A stretch of DNA of 64,000 bases from Strongylocentrotus purpuratus (Eukaryota; Echinodermata; Echinoidea; Camarodonta; Strongylocentrotidae). The position numbers and the translations under genes were made by a program. Positions within the stretch are counted from its first letter, which is position 1. The number at the start of each line of letters is the position of its first letter. The DNA is taken from assembly GCF_000002235.5 (NCBI RefSeq), contig NW_022145599.1, positions 26,656,028 to 26,720,027 on the forward strand. Reading direction: 5' to 3'. A model generated the notes under the pieces. That model saw nothing but the letters and a program-made list of their open reading frames with translations. It did not search any database and was not told the DNA's origin. Shown piece after piece: positions 36,038 to 47,684 of the stretch.

Positions 36038-37085
36038 TCACACTTTATTCAAGTTTGATATTACCTTACTTGAACTACGGCATTTTAACGTGGGGTAACA
36101 CACACCAAACCTTAAAGGGATCCGGTAACTTTGTCTCAGATTCTGAAACAAAATCCTGGATTTAGCTCATGCTGCAATCAAGTATAAACCTTTAGGTCAG
36201 TCAGGAACCCCATGACTTTTACAAGCCGATCGCCTGTCTGATTATCAATATATTTATGATTGGAATTACAAATTTTGAAAACCGTTTGCCAAACGGTTTT
36301 CATAACAATACAGTCTATTGGGGAAAACGAGTATGGTAAAACCGGTCACTCAAAGATTTTTACTGTTTTGAGGCACTTCTTGATCATTTTGAAGCGCGAT
36401 TTTTTTAGGACTTCAATATGACACCATATCACAGACACTGATAGCACGTAGGGTCGTGTATCTTAGATTGAACATTGTTAAACGATCCCTTTAATAGAGA
36501 TAAACTCTTATTAATGCAAAAGAAGACACTCAGAATTGTTTTCAATCTCCATCCACTAGCGCATACTCATATCTTATTTTTTAATAATCAAATATCCAAA
36601 ATGAGAGATTTGTACTTATTTCAATTGGGTCAGTTCATGTGTGATTATACTACCAACAGCCTACCTGAATTAATTGATGGCTTATTTTATAGGAATGACC
36701 ACGTACATGTATATGTTGTTTTCAAGACGTATTATTAAACAGCCTCTGAGGAACTTATACTTCAACAAGCTCTGCTTCTAGCTAATTCCTCTTTTCTCGT
36801 GCCATTACAGTTATATGTGTCTTGTTTCATTTTATATTTTATTGTGGTATACTTATTCATTGTATTATTTTTTGCTTGAGAAATAACTTGAATCTCTAAT
36901 CTCCACTTCACTCGACGTCCAGTGAATTCCGTTTACCTCTATTGAGAACCATTCACACCCAAAATACCTTTGTCTTTACTGGTCCAAAGCTTTGGTACAA
37001 ACTAGACAATTAAAAGGCGAAACTAATCTCGTCTCATTTAAAAGTAAACTAAGAAAAGATTTGCACAATATCCATTAGATGTTTT
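36038..37085 (+). mobile_element. Fossil LINE reverse-transcriptase C-terminus, interrupted
   Basis: The plus-strand reading gives a LPYLNYGILTWGNT-like start at 36,062. It then resumes after an inserted MITE with RDKLLLMQKKTLRIV, HPLAHTHILFF and MRDLYLFQLGQF. After another interruption near 36,730-36,890 it gives FVFTGPKLWY and a Lys-rich C-terminus near 37,070. These are hallmarks of the C-terminal domain of non-LTR elements. It is 5'-truncated and non-functional. Confidence 0.7.
36116..36490. mobile_element. TTAA-flanked MITE nested in the LINE fossil
   Basis: It is flanked by TTAA at 36,112-36,115 and 36,491-36,494. The ends AGGGATC and GATCCCT are inverted. The LINE reading stops at the left edge and resumes at the right edge, so the insertion is visible from the protein. 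The interior has a hairpin, GAAAACCGTTT / AAACGGTTTTC, with a 3-nt loop (36,277-36,301). Confidence 0.8.
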
Positions 37086-37349
37086 TTTTAATATTTTTTT
37101 ATATTGACCTTTTAATAGCTTAATTAATGCCTATATAAAGCTGTACTTTTGATAGCGCAACATGCATGTCCTCTATACAGACCCGTGTTATTTTGTTACT
37201 CTGTTTCTACTTCTATCTCTTCGGTTCTCTGTTACTATTTCTGTAAAGTCTATTGTCCTTCCTTGGTAGCGTTTTGTCTCTATTACATTTTGGTACACAT
37301 ATACGTAACTTTCTTTTGTTGAGTCTTTTTTGACAATCTATAGATGTTG

Positions 37350-37640
37350 AATTTAATAATAATAATAATGGTGGCTTCTTATAAATTATAGCGCACATGT
37401 CCTTCACGTTGTGACGCTCCTGGCGCTGCCCCGATTATTACCCTGGCCTTAGCAAGGCAGCCACTACGGCGCTCTAGCATCTCAAGGAATCAATTCCAGC
37501 CAGGTACCCATTTCCCTCACCTGGGTCGAGTGTGGAAAATGTAGATCAATATCTTACCAAAGGACATTAGTACCGCTCGGGACTCGAACCGCGGACCTTA
37601 AGATCGACAGAGTCCGTCGACGTATCCACTCAACCACGTT
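37350..37640 (-). mobile_element. tRNA-derived SINE with L2-like tail
   Basis: On the minus strand, A box TGGTTGAGTGG (37,636-37,626) and a perfect B box GGTTCGAGTCC (37,590-37,580) head a non-coding body. The tail reads GCGCTATAATTTATAAG and then (ATT)n near 37,355-37,370. It is not a tRNA gene: there is no folding acceptor stem and it is followed by an unrelated body. Confidence 0.8.
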
Positions 37641-37772
37641 TTACAATATGTTTGTTACATTAATTCTGCAAAGCATTCTTTTTAATATCATGTTGTACTA
37701 CGTTTTCATTATTTTGTATTATTACTATAGAAATATTAATATCATTACTACTACACAGAAGTTCCTTAGGCT

Positions 37773-39240
37773 ATGCCTCGTTCAACTATACTGGCAATAC
37801 ATCAAAGAGTGCTTGCCCTCCGACAGGATGGACACAAACAAGCCGAGTTTGCTGATTTCCTTTGAATATATCACAGAGTGCGGTCTGTAAAATACTCAAA
37901 CGTAATCGAGAGGAGGATATAATTCGAGGCCACATGAATCTCTAGGACGATCCCAACTGACTACCTGACGTGATGATCGGCAACTGCTTAATCTGTACTG
38001 TATAAAAACCGGTTGCAAGAGTTGCCAGAGAGCCGCCCTCGTCGTTTGTGGAGGTGACACCATGGAATCAACGTTTGCCCCCGGTGGGGTCACTCCCCTG
38101 CAAAGAGTGACACGTATGACCGTTACCACCAATGCATATAACCCCCTTTTGCGGTCAATTTCAAGGACATTTTGTGAAATTTAACCCCCTTTTTTACGTC
38201 AAAACAAGGACAAAATCGTACTTTGGAATACCCCTATTTATAAGATTGTAAGGACACTTTCGCAAATTTACCCCTATTTTACCATATTTCAAGGACAAGA
38301 CTCGGCTCCGAGAATTTTTCTTCCCCGTTTTCTCTTTTCCCTTCCCGGTTTTCTCTTTTCCCTTTTCCTGACCCCTATTTATCAATTTCGGGGACACATG
38401 TGCGCCCCTATTTTCTTAATTTCGAGGAATATTTTGTCCGCGGACATTGCTTGAAATTGACCCCTTTTTCCGCGATTTTGGTAACGGTCATGCGGTCCGG
38501 AAGTCACATTGAGTGACCCCACCGGGCGTTTGCCGCCAAACTGTTAATCGAAGATTGCTTCAGCGTGGTTACCGAGCAAGTCGAATGGCCGAGGTTCGTA
38601 TCCATACCTACCTGCTCGAGTTACCCTGAAGTTAAACTGAAGACTATTCAGCTTGGGACACTGGCTACATATAATCGTTAGGGAAGAGAGCCGTCATATT
38701 CTTGACTGTACAGATTAAAGACAAGGGCTAGGTGATAACAGGATGAGAACCTCCACAATGATTGCATCCATCAAACAAACCAAGTTGGTGACGGCTCATG
38801 CAGTGATGGTTTGAGCCGGTACTCATTGCGAAGGAAAGACGCCATCGGTGGTGACCGTGGTGCCGTATGGAAATGTTAACGCTTTCGTGTATCAAGTCAT
38901 CCTGGAGAACCAATGCCTTCCACACGCAAGAAGTGTGTATGGAAACAACTTTAAGCTGTAAGACGCATTACGGATTTCACCTTGCTGTTGTGAAATAATT
39001 CCTTGATGCACCGGGGGCTCAGCAGATACGATGGTCTACTTGCTCCCCTTATTTAAACCCTATTGAGCATTATGGGATGCCTTAGGCCGAGCCATTTAAG
39101 AGGGACATTACTCCTCCAACTCCACAGGAGTTAGCCAAGGATCTGACCGAAGAGTGATACACCCTCTCCATTGACAACATCAACATGATTGTGGACAGTT
39201 GCCACGACTCGCTGATCCGTGTCAGGGGAGGCCATACTCG
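37773..39240 (+). pseudogene. Degenerate Tc1/mariner-type transposase
   Basis: It starts MPRSTILAIHQRVLALRQDG and continues with HKQAEFADFL, as in the N-terminal helix-turn-helix of Tc1-like transposases. Later fragments in changing frames match the catalytic part: NVNAFVYQ near 38,875-38,900, a SPYLNPIEH motif near 39,045-39,075 and TPPTPQELAKDL near 39,115-39,145. Many stops and frameshifts separate them, and another element is inserted at 38,080-38,526. No paired terminal repeats were delimited. It is non-functional. Confidence 0.75.
38080..38526. mobile_element. MITE with 16-bp inverted ends and exact 8-bp target duplication
   Basis: The ends CCCGGTGGGGTCACTC and GAGTGACCCCACCGGG are exact inverses. 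CGTTTGCC flanks both sides (38,072-38,079; 38,527-38,534). Removing it restores the transposase reading MESTFAAKLLIEDCF. The interior has about five to six imperfect units of roughly 50 bp built on ACCCCTATTT ... TTTCAAGGACA. The superfamily is uncertain; 8 bp fits hAT or P. Confidence 0.9.
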
Positions 39241-39578
39241 ATATTCGATACTCGATAGTCGACATCAGTGTCTGAGTGACACTTGAACCTTCAATAGATG
39301 TGACATTTGTATACGTGAAATCTCCTCGAATAGGCGTTTCCTTTAAAATGACCAAGGCTTAAACATTTTTTTAAAGACAGTATTTTTTCATGCCTCCGAA
39401 TCCACTTTTGTTTCAATATAGAGTTTGTAAAGATTAAGTGTGATTTGATTTTCATTCTGATACGTTTGCAAGAGATTGATCAAAAAAGAACTGAAAAGAT
39501 ACAAACTTTACTATTCATCAAGAATAAATCATAGTGTCACAATCATTTCATGAAAAGAGGTTAATCAAATATTCCAAC

Positions 39579-39876
39579 CAGGCGCGTACGCAGGATTTTT
39601 TCAAGGGGGGGGGGGGGGGTTAACATTTTTAAATCGGGCCGAAAATTTCGCAACGACTCAGCTAGCCGCTGAATAAGTGGGGGGGGGGGGGTAAGAGGAT
39701 ATATATATTTTTTTTGGGGGGTCTCGAAATTTGAAAATATGACATTTTGCTCCGTTGGGGGGGGGGGGGTAAGGTTAACTTTTTTAGGTCAGCCATAAGT
39801 ATAATTTTTGTTTTTTAAATTACCAAAGGGGAGGGGTTTAACCCCCCCCCCCCCCCCCGCCCTGCGTACGCGCCTG
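39579..39876. mobile_element. G-run MITE with exact 8-bp target duplication
   Basis: The ends CAGGCGCGTACGCAGG and CCTGCGTACGCGCCTG are inverse. ATTCCAAC flanks both sides (39,571-39,578; 39,877-39,884). The interior carries three G runs of 12 or more and one C run of about 18 next to the right end. The family also has a copy at 29,700-30,048. Confidence 0.9.
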
Positions 39877-40656
39877 ATTCCAACTGTATGGGCAAAAGTG
39901 TATGTACATGAGATAAATCAAGAAATAACGGTTAGACATCTTGTGTATTTCAGAACAAAACCTGTCAATATATTCCCGGATATTTGATCGTGAACTTCTA
40001 CAACCTCTTGAGCAAAGTATATATCTGCCAGTCACTGGTTGTGAACAGTACAGGGATTATTGAATGTGGTCTTTGTATAGTCTCCTAGCTCCATTAGCTC
40101 AAACCCTCGTTCATGTTTGGCGACTGATAAGGGTTTGTGCCTACAAACTACCACTTCACCGCGAGATATTTCTCCCCTCCCCCGATCCTTCGGTAACCCT
40201 AAATCTAAAATTCTAAATATTACAGAAAATCCCACTTGCAACTCTAACCGTAACACCATTCTCTCGTTGAAATGAAGCCGGAGCAATCGTCGCCAGAGCA
40301 TATATCGGATCACCCAAAAACTATACCAGTCAGAAACAGATCAACAGCATTGTTTTATTAAATGTCCCTTAAAGTTAATTTTCAATAAAAGACCAGCTGC
40401 CAATCAAAAAACGGAATATCATGGTAGTATTTAACTCATAGGTAACCTCATCAGTACTAACATAACAAATACCGAACTTCCCGAGGGAGTTTGCTGTAGT
40501 CAATACAACACCGAGTAAGGAATTAACCTAGAACCTCTTGAATGAGCGACAAGATCCTAATATAACACGAAAATAAAAACGGAAAACCAATATTAAACAA
40601 AACCTTCCCAATGTCTTTAATAAAAGATAAGTTTACACAAAATGCTACAATTATAC

Positions 40657-41213
40657 CTTTGAGTTGTCTTTGGAAAATACGATGTTTACCAAGATGACTG
40701 CAATGGTGGTGATGAAATCTGCTAAGACAATATTGAACGGAAATATGGATCGACGTTGTCGAAGTTGGCGATAACAAGGAATAGGCCATTTTCGTAATGT
40801 AACCAAATTTAATGCATAAGTCTTTGTGAAGTGCCTCAATACAAATTGTTTCATTCACCTGGTAAGAATAATCGTATTTCAATAGACAGAACCCAAACTG
40901 CATACATTAGTTGTTGCCAGGTCGGACAAACATTATGGTTTGACCTATCTAGCAACACTTAATATATGCAGTTGCATTCTGACTATTGAAATATTATTAT
41001 TCCTATCAGGTGAATGAAATAATTTGTATTTGGGCACATCACAAACACTTATGCATTAAATTTGGTTACATTACGAAAATGGCCTATTAGTAGTAGGGTA
41101 CTGAATGACAAAAGACCAGCGGTTCCCATAGTCAAAATAAAAATCACATATTATACGTGGTTCATACGTATCACACAAGGACTCCGAGTTGGCTCTGACA
41201 AAATCTCTGCCAT
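40657..41213 (-). pseudogene. Receptor B: exon 1 only, split by a MITE
   Basis: The start ATG is at 41,213. TM1 residues (GLLSFSTLLLI-like) lie to 41,087, the MITE follows, and then CYRQLRQRRSIFPFNIVLADF and TM2 run to the GTATAA donor at 40,656. The N-terminal part also has an in-frame stop. Without the MITE and its target copy, 254 nt remain, not a multiple of 3 and short of the 276-282 nt in A, C and D. No exon 2 exists for this copy in the window. Confidence 0.8.
40784..41084. mobile_element. Foldback MITE in receptor B exon 1
   Basis: The element is 301 bp with arms of about 102 bp (40,784-40,885 and 40,983-41,084). The arms are identical for the first 38 nt from GGCCATTTTCG and then diverge slightly. 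It is flanked by TA on both sides. The paralogous exon in A reads continuously through the site (GGGTATTAGTAGTAG), so the empty state is known. A TA target suggests Tc1/mariner-type mobilisation. Confidence 0.92.
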
Positions 41214-41695
41214 TTTAATTTTGTTAAAGTTTATTTCATGTGATTTATAAATAAATGAGAGATGTACCTAGCCACCCCTATCTTGAGTACTGCTCCAGCG
41301 TTTCCGATCTCTTCAACATCTTGTTATCCAGGATTTTGAAATGATCCAGCGTCACTAGGCTGGAGACTACAAGAGAAACAGCAGTGTGACTGGCATGATC
41401 CTCAAATCTAATTGGCCTGTTCTATCTACTAGACTGGTGCAAAAAAAGTAACACCCGTGTCTTTTTCATTCCTTTGGCAGCTTTATTTTCCTATAACCAA
41501 TCGCTAACAGGGAAGAATCAAGACATGATCCTCCACATGTACAAGGCCGGGATCGACATTGACAAGTTTGCCCAACCTTCTATCTGTGAATTCAACAGCC
41601 TTCCAGCAAAAACAGCGCCAGCTGACTGTCCAGAGAACTTCAAAGGACTATTTCTGAGGCATCAATCCACTCTCTCACATGTCACCTTCTCCTCC

Positions 41696-41755
<60 letters not shown>

Positions 41756-41812
41756 TCTCTCTTGCCCCTCTCTTTCTCCTTCTATTTAGCAAAACAAAAT
41801 TTACCTCTTCCT

Positions 41813-41932
41813 ATGTCTCGATATAACTGGACAAAGGAAACTGACCTGAGTGACATCTCTGCTAACAATGTACGTGCTTACCTCGTAGGTAAATCCATGA
41901 TGCTTAAAGGAGTTTGTGACATTAAATCTTGA
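41813..41932 (+). CDS. Short conserved ORF, unit B copy (39 aa), unknown
   Basis: It begins MSRYNWTKETDLSDIS and ends in KGVCDIKS-stop. It is preceded by (CT)n and CTTCTATTTAG, which together look like a polypyrimidine tract and 3' splice site, about 25 nt before the ATG. The long frame extending upstream is translated fossil LINE and CT repeat. It is almost identical to the copy at 46,932-47,051. It could be an exon of an unseen gene or chance. Confidence 0.3.
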   Translation: MSRYNWTKETDLSDISANNVRAYLVGKSMMLKGVCDIKS

Positions 41933-44142
41933 CATCAAATATTCATTGAAATCGAAATGCTCTCAGCAAGTATTTTTTCCGGTTGCAGGGGAAAACTAGA
42001 ACTAACACACCTTAAGAATAGCGAACAAAAATTAATTCGCTAATACATCTATATATTTTTTGACAGCTATCACTTTAGTTTGAAGTGTTTGACAGACTTT
42101 CTGAATATTTGATGTGAACATACCTGTCAGACGCTATATTGCATCAATTTCTATTTCGTGATCGAAGGCCTTATACAAGAAATTCATTTCTATTATGGAG
42201 GGCACAATGTTTATTTTTACGCGTTTCGCTAATTTAATAGATGTGGTTTACATTGATTAATTGCCACTCAGTTTCTTCATTCAATATTTGATGATGATTC
42301 ACAGCATTTGTATGGCGCCATATATCTGTTTAAAACAAACATTCAAAGGCACGAGCTCCTCCAATAAAGTTAGCATTTAAATGTCTGAAGGAAGATGTGA
42401 GTTATATAAGGTCAATAGGCTGGCATTAAAGAAGTTATTGCAATGTTATCAACTTTAATGATATCAATCACGACGACAGCTCTAATTTGTCTACTTGAAG
42501 AAAATAAAAAAAAATCTTAAAAAACAGATACACACACACACACACACACCCATCGAAGCACACACGCCCGCGCAAACAAGACTAATTTATATCTAAGTTC
42601 ATAACTTTATTTCCTTTTTCAACAGAACACGAGTTAACAAATGTAAAAATATATAGAACAAAAAGCCCATGAGGCGGAGAACTATGACGAATCAAAACAC
42701 ATTGAAGTACAAAGTTGTCAAACAAACATTACACAAACGGAATGATGATGACAACTTTTAATATTTGTCTTCATTGACTCAATTGCTTAAAATGACATTT
42801 GAACACTGCCTTCTTACGAAAATCCAATTCCATGTCTCCATTTTTCCGTCTTTAATGCGATAACTTTTACTGTTCAAAACGCATTAAAATGAATCTAGTG
42901 CGAAATGAAACTATGTTTAAATTGGTTATACGTTAGGTCTAGCATTTCAAACGAATCATATACTATTATATACAGTAATTTACAACATTATCGTCAAACG
43001 TAGATTAACAAAATTCCTGTAACCTTCAATTGTAATTAACACTTGTAAATGGAAATTCAAGCAATATTTGATTTCCATCAACAAGCAGTATTTGTAATTT
43101 GAAGTTACAACTGCATAAAACTGTGGGATTATTCAATAACTCTTGTTTTACGCTATTATGTTGTGGTGGGTTTTGTATATTGTCTAAATCAAAACTACTC
43201 TGCAGTAAGGAAAACAAGATTAATCAAGCGTCGTTTCCTTTTCGTAATTATCATTTGTACATGAACGGTTTCTCAATGATAGTAGCGTATACGGTTGCAA
43301 ATATGTGTAGACTGTTTATAAGATTTGACAGATTCAAAAAGCTTATTTGAGTGTCCCTACACTCTAAAAACCTAGACAAAGTAAATCACCATTTAATTGG
43401 GCCGAGGAGTGACCGCTTTATCAAAATGGTTGATTAAGACTTTGAACATGCTGGATCCAAAACTATAACTGTTGAATATGTGTATTTACAAAATTCTAGA
43501 AGGCTTAGTTTAATAAGCTATTTCATCAGAGTTGTTTTTTTTGGTCAGAAGTTGGATTGCTTCTGTAAAAAAATATGCTTTGAACAATTATCTTCAACTT
43601 CTACTTAAATAAAGTCATAAATTAACAACAACAACAAAAAGAAAAGCGATATATATACAAATCAGAAATTAACGTGTATAAAGTGATTAAAGTTTGTAGG
43701 TAGATGCCAAGTAGCCGTTCTTTTTTCTTACCTTTATTTTGATTTTTTTGTTTGTTTAAAGCATAGGCAACAATGAAACCCCTAGACAGAAAACACAAAG
43801 TTTTGTTCTTGAAGAAAATAAATGTATATTATATTCTCCCAACATCCCTCTAAGAATAAAATAAAAAAAACAACCGTGGGTAGATTATCTTTAAAAACCA
43901 GTATTTTTCAAAGGAACAAAAATGATGAATTTCTGCTTCAATAATACAGTTAGCCAAACATTGCTATGTACCATTGACCATCAAAATACTAGTGACATCA
44001 TTTATGTAGTTGATTAAATTGTCTGTTATCAACAACTTTGACTTATCACCAGTTATAACATGCTATTTTTCTACATTGTAAAAAGAATTGAATATTAATT
44101 TTCGTCAGATTCTTAAATCTTACATCAATTGTCAACAAATTA

Positions 44143-46358
44143 CTATAATCTTTCGTCGATATTTATAGGAACCACTCTGTTTTTGTTGCAAAACAGAATC
44201 GAACGAAATTCTTTTAATCTCCACCAATACACAACTGAATTTGTAATCAAATTCAAGTTGCCACATAATATCACTAAAAAGTACAGACAATCTACAGATA
44301 TGTCATTTGTTCTGTCTTGTGTCAATATGATCGATAAAGCTAAAGACAAAGTAGCCGAAATCAAAGTTGTTCCATACACTAAAACAAAATATGTCCGAAG
44401 AAGTTGTTTGTTTTCTTTATTTCTTTCTATCATCTGGATGTTGTCATTGCATGGAGCCTTAGCAACAGCGTGATAGATCAGGCAAATTCTTGCACCCGTG
44501 AAACAACAGTATACCATTTGCGAAATGGTGGCGATAAGTTCTGCATCTCTATTGTAATTGCCATTGCCCATTATTTTCACTCCATATAAAGCAGTTAACC
44601 AAGATGCGATACAGGCGACAAAGCATCTTGGAGTGGTGATGATGTTGCGTACACCGAAGGGGTCGATTCGAATGGTGATCAGCTGATAGAGAGCAACGAA
44701 GAAGATGTTAATAAGGGACACGTTGGTTCCGACGACAATCATGAATCGTACTAGGGTTAGAAGCCAATCAAGCTGAAGCTGTTGATAAATGTGTGAGTGA
44801 AGAACAAAAATAAAACTCACACTTTCTTTTGACACTTAAACACAATTTCATGAAGTCTTGAGCAAAGTATTTCTCTGTCAGTCACTGGTTGTGAACAGTA
44901 CAGGTATTATTGAATGTGGTCTTTGTTTTAGTCTCCTAGCTCCACTAACTCATTAGCTTTGTGCCCATAAACAACCACTTTCAACGCCGTATAATTATGG
45001 CTCTTGCTCCCAATCCTTTATTAACCCTCATCATATAACATCTAAGTAGATACTTGTCATTTGATTGGAATATTGTTGGTCATATGATATTCAATAAATA
45101 ATCTATTGAACGACTGCGTCATTGAGCGTGCATTTTTGGTTATATTCGCTGTGCATTTGTGTACTATTCAGTGTTCATTTTTGGTGATATGCCTACCGTA
45201 TTTTTGGTTACATATTTTGTATACATTCTTTTGGGATATATTTTTTGTATATATATTAGTATATATATTTTTCTTAAAAACATGTTTTAATTCATTTTTC
45301 AAAATATTTTAGGGGATATTTTTGGTACATATATCTTTGTATGTTTTATAATACAAATAATGAATGTTTTTCATTCGTTCAATAGTGCGAATATTTTCTT
45401 GACTTGAAATATTAACGTTGTATTCAATGAGGCGTCAGCCGAGTTTCATGAGTTGAAAGATTAATGTTCTATTAAACGGGACTCTGAATCGAACGTTTAT
45501 CTTTCAACTCATGAAAATATTCGCATTATTAAATTCATAAACATAATTATTTGTATACCATTAATTTTAACTCTTAATATAACAGAAAACACACTTGCAA
45601 CCCTAACCTTAACACCATGCCCTCGACGGAATGAAGTCGGAGCATAATTATGCCAGATAACCCATAAACTTTAACAATCGGAAACAGATCAAAATCATAG
45701 ATTTATAAAATGTCCTTTAAATTTAATCTTAATAAAAGACCAGCTTCCAAGCGAAAACGTAATCTCACCTATCATTTAACTCATAGGTAGCCTCATCAGT
45801 ATAAACCTAACGAAAACTGCCCTCCCTAAGGGTGCGTGCTATAGTCAATACCCCAGCATTACCAGGTTCCCATATTATACACCTGTGTCAAGATGACCTA
45901 ACTGGGTAAAACACTTTAGAAATCACCAATCGGGGAGTTAATCTAGAACCTCTTATATCAGCGTCAAGAGCCTTCACTAATATAACTCAAAAACAAAAAA
46001 ACAAAAAAGCAATTAAAACCAATACCTTACAAAGGTCTATAAAAAAGATAAGAATTAAAAATTGCTACTATTATACCTCTGGGATTACAGAATAAATGAT
46101 GATTACAATGGTGACTGCAATGGTGGTGCTGAAATCTGCTAAGACAATATTGATCTGGAATATGAATCGACGTTGTCGAAATTGGCGATAGCAGGGAATG
46201 AGTAGTAGAGTACTGAATGACAACAGACCAGCGATTCCCAGAGTAAGAATGAAAGTCGTATATATACGGGGATCAGACGGAACACACAATTAGTACTCTA
46301 AGTCGGTTAACGAAACAGATCTATAGATTGGAGTTTGCTCTGTCGAAATCTCTTCCAT
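44143..46358 (-). pseudogene. Receptor C: two-exon GPCR with an early stop
   Basis: Exon 1 (46,358-46,077, 282 nt, GTATAA donor, phase 0) starts MEEISTEQTP but has TAA at 46,292-46,290, just before TM1. No later in-frame ATG precedes TM1. The rest of exon 1 encodes TM1 and TM2 (INIVLADFSTT) intact. Exon 2 (44,778-44,143, 211 codons after ATCAACAG) is fully open and encodes TM3 to TM7. Landmarks are TIRIDPFGVRN in place of a DRY-type second loop, ASWLTA with the TM4 Trp, and TNSVVY instead of NPxxY. It has lost the intronic SINE present in A and D. A single base error or polymorphism could explain the stop, so this may be a living gene. Confidence 0.75.
45330..45560. mobile_element. Foldback element in the intron of receptor C
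   Basis: TACAAATAATGAATG...AGTGCGAATATTTTC on the left is the imperfect inverse of GAAAATATTCGCATTATT...ATAATTATTTGTA on the right, with about 65-bp arms. Unit D keeps only the left part (54,712-54,800). Confidence 0.55.
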
Positions 46359-46931
46359 TTTTTTTTATAATCAAGTTTATTTCGTTTGAATTATACAAAA
46401 TTGAAGTGATGTTCCTAGTTTCTTCTCTCTTGAGGGCTGTTTCAGCGTCTGCGATCTCTGCAATATTTTGGATATCCAGGATTTTGAAAGGGGTCCAGCG
46501 TCTCGGAGAGAACCAGCAGTGTGACTGGCATGGTCCACAAATTACAGTGGCAGTTCTTTCTACAAAGATAGTAGACTTGTGTAAAATATATCAATGGTCT
46601 CTCTACCATTCCTATTACAGCTTCATTTTCCTAACACCAATCGCAAACATGGAAGAATCATGGCATGATCCTCCACATATAAAACGCCGTGAGCTACTTC
46701 TATCCCTGAATTCGGCAACAGCCTTCCAGCAAATACAGTGTCAGCTGACTGTCGAGAGAACTTCCAAGGACTACTCCTGAGGCATCTAATGGCTTCATGC
46801 ACTCTCTCATATGTCACCTTCCTTCCTCCCCCCCTCTCTCTCTTTTTCACTCTCTCTCTCTCTCTCTCTTACTCTCTCGCTTGCCCCTCTCTTTCTCCTT
46901 CTATTTAGCAAAACAAAATTTACTTCTATCG

Positions 46932-47051
46932 ATGTCTCGATATAACTGGACAAAGGGAACTGATCTGAGTGACATCTCTGCTAACAATGTACGTGCTTAC
47001 CTCGTAGGTAAATCCATGATGCTTAAAGGAGTTTGTGACATTAAATCTTGA
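46932..47051 (+). CDS. Short conserved ORF, unit C copy (39 aa), unknown
   Basis: It is the same length as the B copy and differs at one residue (WTKG for WTKE). It has the same CTTCTATTTAG acceptor-like sequence upstream. The unit D counterpart near 56,070 has lost the ATG and has a TAG, so the ORF is not kept in all units. Confidence 0.3.
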   Translation: MSRYNWTKGTDLSDISANNVRAYLVGKSMMLKGVCDIKS

Positions 47052-47645
47052 CATCAAATATTCATTGAAATCGAAATGCTCTCAGCAAGTATTTTTTCCG
47101 GTTGCAGGGGAAAACTAGAACTAACACACCTTAAGAATAGCGAACAAAAATTAATTCGCTAATACATCTATATATTTTTTGACAGCTAACACTTTAGTTT
47201 GAAGTGTTTGACAGACTTTCTGAATATTTGATGTGAACATACCTGTCACACGCTATATTGCATCAATTTCTATTTCGTGATCGAAGGCCTTATACAAGAA
47301 ATTCATTTCTATTATGGAGGGCACAATGTTTGTTTTTACGCGTTTCGCTAATTTAATAGATGTGGTTTCCATTGATTAATTGCCACTCAGTTTCTTCATT
47401 CAATATTTGATGATGATTCACAGCATTTGTACGGCGCCATATATCTGTTTAAAACAAACATTCAAAGGCACGAGCTCCTCCAATAAAGTTAGCATTTAAA
47501 TGTCTGAAGGAAGATGTGAGTTATATGAGGGTCAATAGGCTGGCATTAAAGAAGTTATTGCAATGTTATCAACTTTAATGATATCAATCACGACGACAGC
47601 TCTAATTTGTCTACTTGAAAAAAATAAAAAAATCTTAAAAAACAG

Positions 47646-47684
<39 letters not shown>

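Larger units (their letters stand above)
39885..42640. repeat. Segmental duplication unit B (partial)
   Basis: The intron side (GAAATAACGG, TAGACATCTTGTGTA, ATTGAATGTGGTCT, TAGTCTCCTAGCTCCA) aligns with 32,790-33,120. It is followed by a broken exon 1, the fossil LINE, (CT)n, the short ORF and the tail with (CA)n at 42,532. Exon 2 and the 3' flank are missing, and the unit starts abruptly at the right edge of the G-run MITE. Confidence 0.75.

Noticed and set aside
36475..36738. 87-codon frame as a stand-alone gene
   Set aside because: The sequence is the C-terminal part of a non-LTR reverse transcriptase fossil, and its first residues come from the nested MITE.
37580..37640. Possible tRNA gene from good A and B boxes
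   Set aside because: No cloverleaf ends are present and the sequence continues into a SINE body with an (ATT)n tail. The same applies to 32,653-32,711 and 50,456-50,510.
41474..41932. 152-codon frame with a long Leu/Ser repeat
   Set aside because: The middle is translated (CT)n and the first part is fossil LINE. Only the last 39 codons are considered separately.
44129..44473. 114-codon plus-strand frame
   Set aside because: It is antisense to receptor C exon 2. The same shadow appears at 31,811-32,014.
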